A stretch of 64,000 nucleotides of DNA. Source: Trametopsis cervina (lineage: Eukaryota > Basidiomycota > Agaricomycetes > Polyporales > Irpicaceae). The position numbers and the translations under genes are program-made. The notes under the pieces are model-generated. The model was not told where the DNA came from. It did not search any database and saw only the letters and a list, made by a program, of their open reading frames with translations. Shown piece after piece: positions 37,201 to 46,934 of this stretch. Location of the stretch: assembly GCA_022385755.1 (NCBI GenBank), contig MU278361.1, positions 225,186 to 289,185 of the forward strand, read 5' to 3'. Positions within the stretch are counted from its first letter, which is position 1. Every line of letters starts with the position of its first letter.

Positions 37201-38247
37201 TACTGTATCATGATCTTCCTAAAACCGCTCTGATCATGTCCCGACAGACAATGGATGATTCGCCAGCTCTTCCATCCCGCCCTGCACTCAACGAACGGGA
37301 TGCGGATCAGAGTGGTATGCACAAAGGTGTAGACAAATCTGCGCGTCCGGTATGTGGCTGCCTGATTTTTATCTTGTTCCACTCTTACGGTAATGTAGAC
37401 TCGCTTCGGGCCAGAACGTACCCAGAGTGTAGCTGCAGCTGATAATGAGCCTCGCCAATGGCTCACTCGCGAAGAGGCCGCGCGCTCTGGGCTTGTTCAA
37501 CCGACGTCTCATACACGCGGTCCAAACGTGGCACCCGTTCCCACAAGTCGGCACCCAGGCCGGCGCGTTGACATGGAGCACACAAAGTACGGCAATGAAG
37601 CCGCATACAGCCCTACCGAGCAACGGACACCCGTCCAGCCGCCTCCAGACGCAGTAGCATTCAGGCGAAATGAGGGGCGCGAGGACATCCGACGCGACCG
37701 ACGCTCGAGCGTGGTCGAGCGTCCCAGCCTGGAGGGTAGACTCTCTTCCACCCGTGACAGAGACCGTGTGTCGCACGATGACCGCCAGCCAGATCGCTCT
37801 TCAAACGGTTACGATGATCAAGGACGATTTGCAACCCATCCACATCCTGAACGTACACGTTCGATGGCTCCACCACCAACCACGGATCCTGAAATGTTCG
37901 ACGGAAGAGCCAACGCCATCAAGAACAGGCGAAAGGCGAGGCCGTCAGAACAGAATGGTGGTTCAGGATTCCCTCGCGACAGTGACCGTGATGCTCCTTA
38001 CATTGTCGATTCAGATAGTGGCACAGCTCCTCCCCGGCGTGGAGGTTCCTTACTCGATCGTCTCACCGAACCAACCCATGACGTTTCGGGGCCACCACCA
38101 TCCCTTCGTCAAAGAGTTGATGGACCGCTTACCGGTATTGCAGGATTACCAGCGCGCCCACCAGCAGAAGTCACCCTCAATGCTATAAATGCTACTGAGT
38201 TGAAGACTCCGAGAAGAAAGCCGAAGAAGGGAGTACGAAGAGGTTGA
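34268..38247 (+). CDS. Large WW-domain protein with a charged, disordered body (7 exons, 1147 aa)
   Basis: Exons 34268..35468, 35737..36090, 36161..36771, 36819..37034, 37084..37194, 37248..37349, 37399..38247, all in phase. One WW domain at about 165-197 (LPPDWEERYPRDNGREPYYY ... STWVHPG) has both signature tryptophans, W169 and W193. Before it is an acidic start (MEEDTEVLDWGHDDDELNE); after it are about 950 residues rich in Arg, Asp, Pro and Ser with RS, RD and SP dipeptides, as in RNA-processing or transcription-coupled WW proteins. The end is basic (KTPRRKPKKGVRRG). Intron 1 (268 nt) is long for this window. The exon 2 donor GTGCGT at 36091 was preferred because reading on would meet a stop at 36138 and because intron 2 has a good ACTAAT branch site. 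Binding partners are unknown. Confidence 0.85.
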
Positions 38248-38390
38248 ACATACGGTTCCTTGCAGTTTTCCCCAGGTTTACCGATGTCCACAACATGCCC
38301 CCATAAACTTTCCCCTCCGCACATGTCTACCTCCCATAATTTAACCATTGTAATTCGGGTCATCAAGTCCACCGCGCTCTGTTATTCTAG

Positions 38391-39157
38391 TTTCGTCGCC
38401 GCAAAATAAATCGCATCTCGCTCTGTTCCGCGATTACTGCATGCTCGTCCATCCGGATGTGGGCCTTCTTGTCGTTCACAGGCACATATCAACCAAGCCG
38501 CCGTCTTATCCCACGTATCCTTTGTCTGAGACTTGCCATTTGTGGTACACGTATGCGACCCATCGAGCACACCTATCGGCGTAAGTGACAAGCTCGGTTC
38601 TATACGCATATCTCTTGCACTGGCCCACGGCGACAACTTGCTCAAGCTCTGCAGTGAACAACCGCGTGATGCTGTGTTTGGTCATCACCAATCTCGATAC
38701 AAGGGTTGCCTTTTTGACCACTATGGTCATCTGCCTGAAGTTTGTAACAAATGCGGCACATTGCTGTAACCAAGCACGGCTTCGGATTTCTTCTGCATAG
38801 CTCACAGAGTGGCACCATTCCTGACTCGTTCGACCTTCGGCATCGCGTCTGTCGCGGTATTCATGATCTTCGTTCTTGCGGGTGGCTTGTCGAAGCCAAA
38901 TACGCGGCACATTCCCAATCCACAACAGTATCTCTGACCCACATGGCTGAGGGACCACACAAAGCAGTCAAGCTCGTAAGGGTTGGTCAGCATTAGTCGA
39001 CCGCTGCAATTTTTTTAAAGTCACTGTTATCTCATACTAACGGCACATTCCTTCTGAGTAGGTCATGCACCATCTTTCGGATGGTCTCTCGAAGTTCTTG
39101 GATCCGGGACAGAAGACAAACCAGAAGACAAACATCTCGATGACCTCGCGCGTGTAA
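38391..39157 (+). CDS. Candidate unrecognised gene, 4 or more exons (5' end unknown)
   Basis: Open blocks 38391..38580, 38655..38739, 38808..38975 and 39062..39157 join in phase through GT-AG introns of 74, 68 and 86 nt; the last intron has a TACTAAC branch site. The first block is open from its first base and no certain start codon was found upstream; an internal ATG at 38440 (MLVHPDVG) could serve. Pieces read ALFRDYCMLVHPDVGLL and SFDLRHRVCRGIHDL, with several His and Cys residues. I recognise no family. The other donor for block 2 (GTAACC at 38766) would give a 35-nt intron, too short. An overlapping 150-codon minus-strand frame competes. It may be a real small gene, an extension of the WW-gene transcript, or a decayed gene. 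Confidence 0.35.
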
Positions 39158-39760
39158 TACTTCCCCCTACTCAAGCTGAGGGTCGATATCGAAGACACTA
39201 CGTCAGAATTGACGCAATATGCTTCAAGTACCTGCATGAATTTCCTAGACAAGATTGCGGCGACCGGACTTTGTGAGAAGAAGCAACCTACGTACCAGTC
39301 TCACGAAATATCTATTCAAACGTATAGCTACATCGAGGAATGACAAGCAAATGCCCAAAATCGGACGGAGAAGAAGCTCAAACACTCGAACGGTCAATAT
39401 TTGGAAATTTGTACAGGTAGAGAAAGCGGTAGATAGTCCATTTTGCTACGAGAGATGATGTGAATGGTATGAACGTGGTGTGCGATGCAGTGTATTACGC
39501 GACGGAATCATAGGTTTGGAGAATGAATGAGGAGAATCAATTACTGGGATTCAACACGAGTACGCTAAAAGTCCTTAAAAGAGTGTGGGATGGGAAAGTA
39601 GCGAGAGTGGAGAGAGCGATAACGAGTGGCAGCAGACTGTCCATAGCGGCGAAATCGAGAGCATATTGTGAATTGCACTTGCGTGACTGGCCGGGCTGTG
39701 CACCTACACGGAGTCAGAGTTTGTCTCCGTCGAGGCGATTGAGGATACCTACATCGAGGT
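39158..39760. other. Intergenic, convergent end of candidate gene and F-box gene
   Basis: 0.6 kb without a recognised gene. A 71-codon open stretch runs from 39062 to 39274 in a second frame and may be an alternative last exon of the candidate gene. Confidence 0.4.
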
Positions 39761-41320
39761 CTAGTCATTATAGCAAAAGACCGACTCGTCCCACGGGATG
39801 AACTCGGCGCTGTTCCAGTTGTACGCGTCGAACCGGTAACTGGTCCCCTCCTTCTGGAAGACGATAGTGATGCCCATGTTGGTCAGCGATTTGACCGTGG
39901 AAGGGGAGAGGGGCATCGGCCCAGGGTTCTGTAAGCGTATAGTCTTGAATGACTTCGTATTGCGGGTCTGTCGCTGTGCGAAACGAATGAGTGCGTCTTC
40001 ATCGGCTTTGGGGCCCTCGAGGATAAGTGTGCGGAGATTGGGACACAGTGCTGTAGACGGGGGGACGTCCTCGTCTGTTTCTGAAAGATCGCCGCACAAA
40101 ATCTGGCGCATAACGCCGTACTGGCAGCTTTGAGTTCTGATCTTCAGATGAGTCAGGGCGGGGAAAGAACGCAAGAACAACGGAGTCGTCCCATGGAGTG
40201 CTTGTGACGACTGTTCCTCCATGTGCGAGATCGACAAGTAACGGAGTTTCGGGAAATGCTGGGCACCGTCCTGGATTGCGGCCACAAAGCCATTCAAGGA
40301 CTCCTCGTCTTCGACTACGAGGCTCTCGAGATCCGGCGCGTCCAAAACGGAAAGGAGCGTGTGCCAGATCTCGTCCCTCGCGAAGTGAATCAGAAGGTGA
40401 CGGAGATGAGGCAGGTACACTGTCTGCACGACTTCGTCCCCTATCTCGAAGTTACAATCACCTGTGACTTCGAGATAGGTGAGAGAAGGGGCGCAATACG
40501 AGAGCATGTCGGTCAGATCGATGACGTCCTCCTTCCACCCCCGTGCAAGAGCCAGCTTTGATACGTTTTGCAGAGCGGGCGGCGACACCACCTCGAAGAG
40601 TTCGGTGCATAAGCTGAGAGTCGTCAGCCGAGGAGCCGTGGGGAGCAAGATTCCGCCCTCATGAACAGGCTCCGCAGTGCAGCGTTTGTCCACCCAGGCG
40701 TACAGGCTTTCCAGAAGAGGGAGCTCACATGTGGCCAGTTGGTTCACGTACGGGATTGCTGTGTCCATAGTGGCGAAGAACACCGCGAGGCCCTTCCAGC
40801 GATGATGATGCAATAACGCGATGTTCCACCATGTCATAGCACGATTACAATGGAGTTTGTACTTCGCCCAAGGTTCTGCGTCTGTCGTGTGGTACGGAGG
40901 GGCCAGGACGTACTGGAACGTGACGTTGAGTGGCAGGTTCCGGGAATTCGCGAGGTGGGTGGCTATGATCTTTCCGAAGTTTGCGGGTTGGCCCAGTGCG
41001 ATGTGGATGCATGTCCAGACTTTGCTGGACATGAGCGAGACCCGTTTGAAGCGTCTGCATACGTGACTGAACGTGATTGGGGAGCATGTCTCACACAGTT
41101 GGACGTTTCGGCAGTGCGGGAAATCGTGGGTGTATGCGGTCTCCAGGATTAAGAGCAGAACCTCGTCCGGAAGTGTAAATATTGCTGCGGACGACCGCTT
41201 TCCTGTTTTCACGAGCGCATAGTCGATGTCTTGGTTCAATTTGCAGTCGCGTGCGAGTTCGAGGCGTCTCCCGGCGTCCTCAAGTCGCTGGCGGCGGTTT
41301 GGGTAGCCCCCGGAGGCCAT
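39761..41320 (-). CDS. F-box-like protein, intronless (519 aa)
   Basis: A single uninterrupted frame starting at MASGGYPNRRQRLEDAGRR; an upstream in-frame start at 41362 is possible, but it follows a CATTACAG acceptor-like sequence. Residues 30-90 contain an F-box-like motif (IFTLPDEVLLLILETAY ... FSHVCRRFKRVSL ... SSKVWTCIHI), followed by irregular leucine-rich segments (TTLSLCTELFEVV, LPHLRHLLIHFA, LRYLSISHME, LRTLILEGPK). Agaricomycetes have hundreds of such F-box proteins, presumed substrate adaptors of SCF ubiquitin ligases. The gene lacks introns whereas its neighbours have many, which fits the rapidly amplified F-box families of this group. A TATATATAAT element lies about 45 bases upstream. 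Confidence 0.85.
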   Translation of the reverse strand: MASGGYPNRRQRLEDAGRRLELARDCKLNQDIDYALVKTGKRSSAAIFTLPDEVLLLILETAYTHDFPHCRNVQLCETCSPITFSHVCRRFKRVSLMSSKVWTCIHIALGQPANFGKIIATHLANSRNLPLNVTFQYVLAPPYHTTDAEPWAKYKLHCNRAMTWWNIALLHHHRWKGLAVFFATMDTAIPYVNQLATCELPLLESLYAWVDKRCTAEPVHEGGILLPTAPRLTTLSLCTELFEVVSPPALQNVSKLALARGWKEDVIDLTDMLSYCAPSLTYLEVTGDCNFEIGDEVVQTVYLPHLRHLLIHFARDEIWHTLLSVLDAPDLESLVVEDEESLNGFVAAIQDGAQHFPKLRYLSISHMEEQSSQALHGTTPLFLRSFPALTHLKIRTQSCQYGVMRQILCGDLSETDEDVPPSTALCPNLRTLILEGPKADEDALIRFAQRQTRNTKSFKTIRLQNPGPMPLSPSTVKSLTNMGITIVFQKEGTSYRFDAYNWNSAEFIPWDESVFCYND

Positions 41321-41362
41321 GAAGGAGGCTCTGTAATGAGTTGTGAGTGACGTGGCACACAC

Positions 41363-43015
41363 ATTATATATAGAACATACCGCTGTCGTCGTGAGTGTTG
41401 TTATGGTTTACTCCTGTCTCCGAAGTCGTGGGGTGGAAATCACAGCAGTCTTCTACCTGCTCGACGACAACGCTTAGAGGGACAAAGAGATGTCTTGTCG
41501 CCCATTTAAGTGGTCACTGAACCGTGCAGTTGGACCCGTGCTGTCTACCATCTCTTCGGAAATGCTGCCATCGACGCGTATATATGTGTGAGACTCGGAT
41601 GCAGGCGTTTGATTGGACAGCGACATGCGTGGGAACTTGTTATATAACGAGTTTGAAATCACTTGACACCCAGACTGCGCTTCATTTTGCTTATATCAAA
41701 CCGTACAGTACGTCCTCAGCAACCTGCCTTGTTTACATGTCCGATGAAGGAGTGAGTAATATTAGTCACTAGCCGAGAACAGTTCGGCGTATATAAACGT
41801 AGTTCATTATGCCCTGGATCGCTTTGTTGCTTCGCTGACGTGATCTCTCCAGGAACCCTAGGCGATAGCTACCGCCGGCCACCGACGATGGATGAGATAA
41901 TATCATTGTACGCTCTACGGTGAAACGGGCAGTTCATTTTACAGTGCCACAAAGCTCTCCCACTCGGGATCATCGCACCAAGACGATCTCATCAAGTTCC
42001 AATAGACACGGTATGTGCGCAACCTCCGCATCAGAATGCTCATTGTGATCCATATGATTTTCTACAGTTCAATCCCGAAAATTTGTCGCACGGGATGATT
42101 ACCGTTTTCCGAGACCTGATGTCATACACCTTAGGAGAGGGATGCTACGTACCGTAGGTTGTGTTCTTCAAGAGAGCTGATCAACTTCGGCGCCTAGATC
42201 AACACCATGTAGACTTCAAGTATAAAGACTCTTTGCAATCTTCTTGCAACGAATGTGAAACCAAGCCCAAATATCTGCATCACATATATTTGTGAAATTA
42301 TCGGGAGTCTCATCAAAGGATTTCCTGGTGATGATCACGGAGGCTACCTTATCACACGTTCCAGCGTGAGCGCCTCCATCAGAACCACTCCATCACACCC
42401 GCTCTGGTGCGTCCATCGCCCACGCTGATGCGCATCCTTGCAAAACCGCTACGCCGCTACAAACATCCACGGGATAGGGCCGAACGTCCAAGTTTGACAC
42501 GGTGCGTATTATTTTTGTACCAACAAGTTGGCCATCGCGCACTGACAATTGCGTCTGATTGATATTCGCCGCCTTACACACATGCGTCGATCTGTCTAAA
42601 CACAACATGCGGGCAGATGGCCAGGCGAGCGCAGGAGAGGGATATCACTGCGACGGTACCTAAGCTGAGTCGGCTCTTGTCCCAGCACAGGATCTTGGGA
42701 TCAGCGTGGCTCCAATAGCCTGAACGATACCTGCGTACTTGCGTGATGCAGACATGATGCAGCATGCTGGCGCTGCAGCATTGTACAGTTATATAGTCGC
42801 CACATCACCGAGCTGCCCAGCGAGCCCTCGCTCCTCCTTGGCGTCCCCCACCGACTTGCTGCCCTTCAGGAGCTTCAACGCACGCCGCCTTTCTGAGCCT
42901 CTGCCTTTCCTAGTCGCTTCCAGGTCTTTAAGGAAACTTGATACACGGTGAGTGTTCGCGTGTTCTGAGCACGCTTCAATACACTGAGTATCATACCGTA
43001 TCAGAGCACGGCAAG
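41363..43015. other. 1.65-kb divergent spacer between F-box and transporter genes
   Basis: Both genes point away from it. A TTATATAG element occurs at 42789-42796 before the transporter. No gene recognised; the open frames are short and on both strands. Confidence 0.5.
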
Positions 43016-45135
43016 ATGTCTACAGAAAACCTTACCCCGGGCGCTCTTCCTCAGCTCTCGAAGGAAGAAACGAGTAGCCATTCCGCCACGGAAACGAACT
43101 CAGTGGACGAGAAGGCCAGCAATGGGCAGGCCTACCAGGAATCCGCGAAGGACATCGAGGCAGCTGGCATTCTCGCAGAAGCACCAATCGTGACCTACCC
43201 AGAGGGCGGCTTACAGGGCTGGGCGACAGTTCTCGGCGCGTAAGTGGCCGCCGCTGTCCTATCTGACAGACAATTTTGACTGTTTATGGCTTAGATGCTG
43301 CGTCCAATTCTGCGGTTTCGGGTAGGTCAACGCACTTCGCTTACGCGCTGTCACGTCCTGATCCACGGGAATTTTTACAGGTACACGAGCTCGTTCGGAG
43401 TCTATCAAGGTTTGCCATTCATCGCGTACTGCGCTTCCTGTTTGAGGCTGACGTCGGGCGTCCGTTAGACTATTACGCGCGGGTTTATCTGACGCACTAT
43501 TCGTCTTCCGCGATATCGTGAGTTTGTTGTGTGTGAAGCATGGAACGGAGGATTTGACGTCGTACAGATGGATTGGAAGCACGGCTGTGTTTATCGGTAT
43601 TGGTGGTGGGGTTCTGTCTGGCCAGCTCTTTGACCGCGGTCATTTGTGAGTATACGTGATTTACCTGTCACAGTTGTACGCTAGCTAATCAAGGGAAATT
43701 TGTTAGCAAATTCACGGTCTACAGCGGCGCTTTCATGATCTCCTTCGGCCTGTTCATGCTCTCCCTCGCCAAACCCGGCGCGTACTACCAAGTGAATTCC
43801 ATGCATGTTCATTTCGAGTATCCTGCACGTGCTAACCACACACACCGCAGATCATCCTCGCACAAGGCATCTGCACCGGCATCGGCGTCGGCCTAATCTA
43901 CGTACCAAGCGTCGTCGTAGTCTCGCACTACTTCCATCAAAAGCGCACGCTCGCAATGTCCATCGTCGCCTGCGGCGCCGCGCTCGGCTCGATCGTGCAC
44001 CCGATCATGCTCAACAACACGCTGCACTCGTCGCTCGGGTTCGGAAACTCGGTGCGCGCGAGCGCGGGCGTCGTCACTGCCATGCTGGTGCTTGCGTGCG
44101 CGCTGATGCGCACGAGACTGCCGCCGCCGAAGGTTACTGTGCCGATCGTGCCGGCGATGAAGAAGTTTGCGAGGGATGGGGCGTATATGTGTGCGTCGCT
44201 CGCGTGAGTACACAAAATCTCTGAGTGCGGGGCAGGGAGGCGCGTACTGATCGCTGTTCCGCTTTTCAGATTGTTCTTCGTAGCTATAGGATTCTACTAC
44301 ACGCTATACTACCTCCAGCTCAACGCGGCGCTGCACCACGTCGACCGAAGCTTCGCCTTCTACTCTGTAAGCTCCCTCCTTCCCCCTTTTACCTTCCATT
44401 TTCTCGCAATACTCACCCAAACCCCACACAGCTCGTGATCCTAAATGCATGCCAACTCCTCGGCCGCCTCGCAACCGCCTTCGTCGCACAGCGTTTCGGC
44501 GCGCCGCTCGTGATCATGGCCTCGTCTGGGTGCTGCGCGGCCATCGTGTGGGGCATGATTGGGATACATAGCCCGACGAGCGTTGTGCTCGTTGGTGTGT
44601 TCTTTGGGTTCTTTGCTGGTGCTTGTGCGTGTTTCCTCTCCTTGTTTTGGCTGAGTGTGCGGGTTCTGACGAGGTATGGCGTTTTGTAGATCAGGCATTG
44701 GAGGCACCGCTCGTTGCTGTGCTTTCGGACGACGTCTCTGAGATTGGGTACGTGCCGTTTTTTTCTTCGGTAAGTGTGAAGATTCTGACGCTTGTGGACG
44801 TGTAGAGCACGTATGGGCATCGCATTGTCATTCTTGGCTGTCGGCGCACTCATAGGCAAGCTCTATTTTCTTCTCCCCTTCAATCGCAAAGACACTAACT
44901 GTCCCCTAGGCTCACCAATCTGCGGCGCCCTCCTAACACACAAATACATATGGTGGAAGGCGACGCTCTTCGCCAGCGTACGTCCCCCGTCCCTCTCCCT
45001 CCCTCCCTGTTTTCTTACCCTGATACTGACGATGGGTGTGATGTACAGATAATGATGCTGACAGGATGCGCATTCTTCGTCGCCTCCTGCGTCATACTGC
45101 GGAGGAGGGGCAAGCTGCACCCGAAGAAGGCGTGA
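43016..45135 (+). CDS. MFS transporter, monocarboxylate-type (13 exons, 465 aa)
   Basis: Exons 43016..43239, 43295..43321, 43381..43409, 43469..43517, 43568..43645, 43707..43791, 43851..44203, 44270..44366, 44432..44624, 44690..44747, 44806..44855, 44910..44977, 45049..45135, all in phase. After a 65-residue polar start the sequence reads YPEGGLQGWATVLGACCVQF, the usual entry motif of fungal monocarboxylate-transporter-like MFS proteins (PDGGLxAW in relatives), followed by GYTSSFGVYQDYY and by about 12 hydrophobic segments, e.g. GQLFDRG, GICTGIGVGLIYVPSVVVVSHYF and the R-x-G-x-A-x-S loop RMGIALSFLAVGALIGSP. It probably moves carboxylates or a related metabolite across the plasma membrane; the substrate is unknown. 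Intron 11 (44856..44909) begins GCAAGC, a GC-AG intron. Confidence 0.88.
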
Positions 45136-46111
45136 AAACTGTTTTGTGTTTGTGTTGAAGGTACGAGGGGACGGGTGTGTATTTTAAGCTTAATTCTAGA
45201 GGGTTTGGGTCGTCGAGTGATGTGGGATGTGGGTAACGTCTACTGCTGTATCATATTTCTGATTTCTTTTCCATTCGATGCTATTCACGAGTTATTGTAC
45301 AGGGGAGTGATATGTGTAAAGATGTGTCAACTGCTAAGTTTGTGAGTGTGGTCTGGTAAGCGACAAGCAATGCGCGAGCGTAGTTCATAGACGGAGTGGT
45401 CATCATGAGCTATCCAAGGAACAGCTAGAGACCTGTTCCTTCGCGAACTCTACCGAGCGCATACGCAGCCCCAAAATAGGCATCGTATGACATACTACCA
45501 ACGAACCAGAGAGTTGACATAGGAGCAGAAAATGACACCCCGGATGAGTTCAAGTTGTCCACTCACCCTTGCGTCTTTGAGTCCGTCTCTAGTTGTTTAA
45601 GTTCGCCTAGCCCTCGAATCCATTGGTTCTGACTCAGCCAGCATGCAGCCTGTTGTCATGTCCGGAGGAACGATCATGTACACGCCTGGAGTCGCACACC
45701 GAGCGCACTGAGACCCGGTGGCGGCGGAGCAAAGTATGTGGCCCCCCTAAACAATTACACCTGCCTAGGACGAAGTGCGACAAACGGAGACGAACCCATG
45801 GCGCGCGCTCCTCCCAACCAACGGTGCTCTTTTTGCTCTAGTAGATGGAGCATCACATCGTATCGCGTTCGGGCGTCCAACCTTACTGCGTCGCATGCAG
45901 ACCTGGGAGCGAGAAGTGCAGCGTGCGCGAGGTATGAAGGTTAGGCGCGGCGGTACGTACGTACGTCACGCACGCACGTAGCACGAAGGGTCCATGCGGC
46001 TCAGGGTATGTTTTGCTTGCTAAGTCACCGCGTTTGTTTCTACGTTTCCAGGGTGAGGTAAGTTTGGGTTTGAGTTTACTGTAGGTTTAGGTTTGAATTT
46101 GAGTCCGAGAC
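45136..46111. other. Start of the 14-kb gene-poor region
   Basis: About 1 kb downstream of the transporter with no recognisable gene. It contains a palindromic TACGTACGTACGTACG run near 45955 and a TTTAGG/TTTGGG-like stretch (46050-46090). Confidence 0.5.
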
Positions 46112-46740
46112 GAGCTGGCGCATGTGTATGCGTGTGCGCGGTGTCGAGCTGTGGCACGCGCTGACGGAGCGTGTGTTTGGAGCATGAATGCACATGCGAA
46201 CACCGTCTTGTCGAACGCACGAGGGAAGGCGCGGATGGCCAGGACAGGACGAGTTCACGGGCGCGGGGGTGTGCAGTATTCGATATGATATTGAAGGTAT
46301 TGGTCGTGAGTGCCCGTCCATGGCTAACCGCCGTGTATTTCACGCATATCGGCGTGGCGCACACAGAACAAACCGCGCTCTCTCCTGCATGCTTTGCGAA
46401 CTCGGTCATACGGTGTGACCGACTGAGTACCGTCGATCGGGGCTGCGGCTCGCGAGGGCGGCTTGTTTTCGAGTTGGCGCATGTGCGTGTGCGTGCACGG
46501 CGTCGAGCTGTGGCTGGGGCGTTCGTTTGGAGCATGGATGCACATGCGAACACGGCGCGTACACCGTCTCGTCGAACGTTGCACGCCGGACGCGGGTAGG
46601 CGTAGATGGCCAGGACAGGATTCACGGACGCCAGGTGTACGACGTTCCATATCGACGATGTCGTGAGTGAGTGTGACGTGGGCTGATTGAGGATCGTCGA
46701 TCGGCGCTGCGTCTCGCGAGGGCAGCTCGCTGTGCGCGGG
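46112..46740. repeat. Diverged direct tandem repeat, period about 359 bp, two units
   Basis: Unit 1 starts at 46112 (GAGCTGGCGCATGTG), unit 2 at 46471 (GAGTTGGCGCATGTG). Shared blocks in the same order include GTCGAGCTGTGG, TTTGGAGCATG-ATGCACATGCGAACAC, GTCGAACG, GATGGCCAGGACAGGA and, near each unit's end, GTCGATCGG-GCTGCG-CTCGCGAGGGC. Unit 2 is shorter by roughly 90 bp in its middle. No coding frame is preserved between the units, so this looks like a degraded satellite-like or local duplication, not a gene family. Confidence 0.75.
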
Positions 46741-46819
46741 AGGGGAGGCGCACGAAGCCGCAGCGCTGTCTCTGGTGGCCGTGTTTTCTTCGCGATTTCG
46801 CCAGTTCCGTTTTCTAGCC

Positions 46820-46934
46820 TGAGAGTTCCTCTACTATATTTTATCTGCTTAGAATGTTTGTTATCTCGATATAGAGTCCCCGGATATGGAATCCACTCCT
46901 TTTTCCGTTTTCGACTTTTCACTGTTCGTCGACA
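46820..46934. repeat. 115-bp direct repeat, copy 1 (TG...CA ends)
   Basis: Highly similar to 48986-49099, with shared text TTATCTGCTTAGAATGTTT, TTATCTCGATATAGAGTCCC and AATCCACTCCTTTTT. It begins TGAGAGTTC and ends TTCGTCGACA, so it has the TG...CA terminal dinucleotides of long terminal repeats. Just inside it is TTGGTCATGGAGC, which partly resembles an initiator-Met tRNA primer-binding site, but the match is weak. Confidence 0.7.

Noticed and set aside
38506..38958. 150-codon minus-strand frame
   Set aside because: No family similarity and it competes with plus-strand blocks that have consistent splice sites; either could be chance, but the plus-strand reading is better supported.
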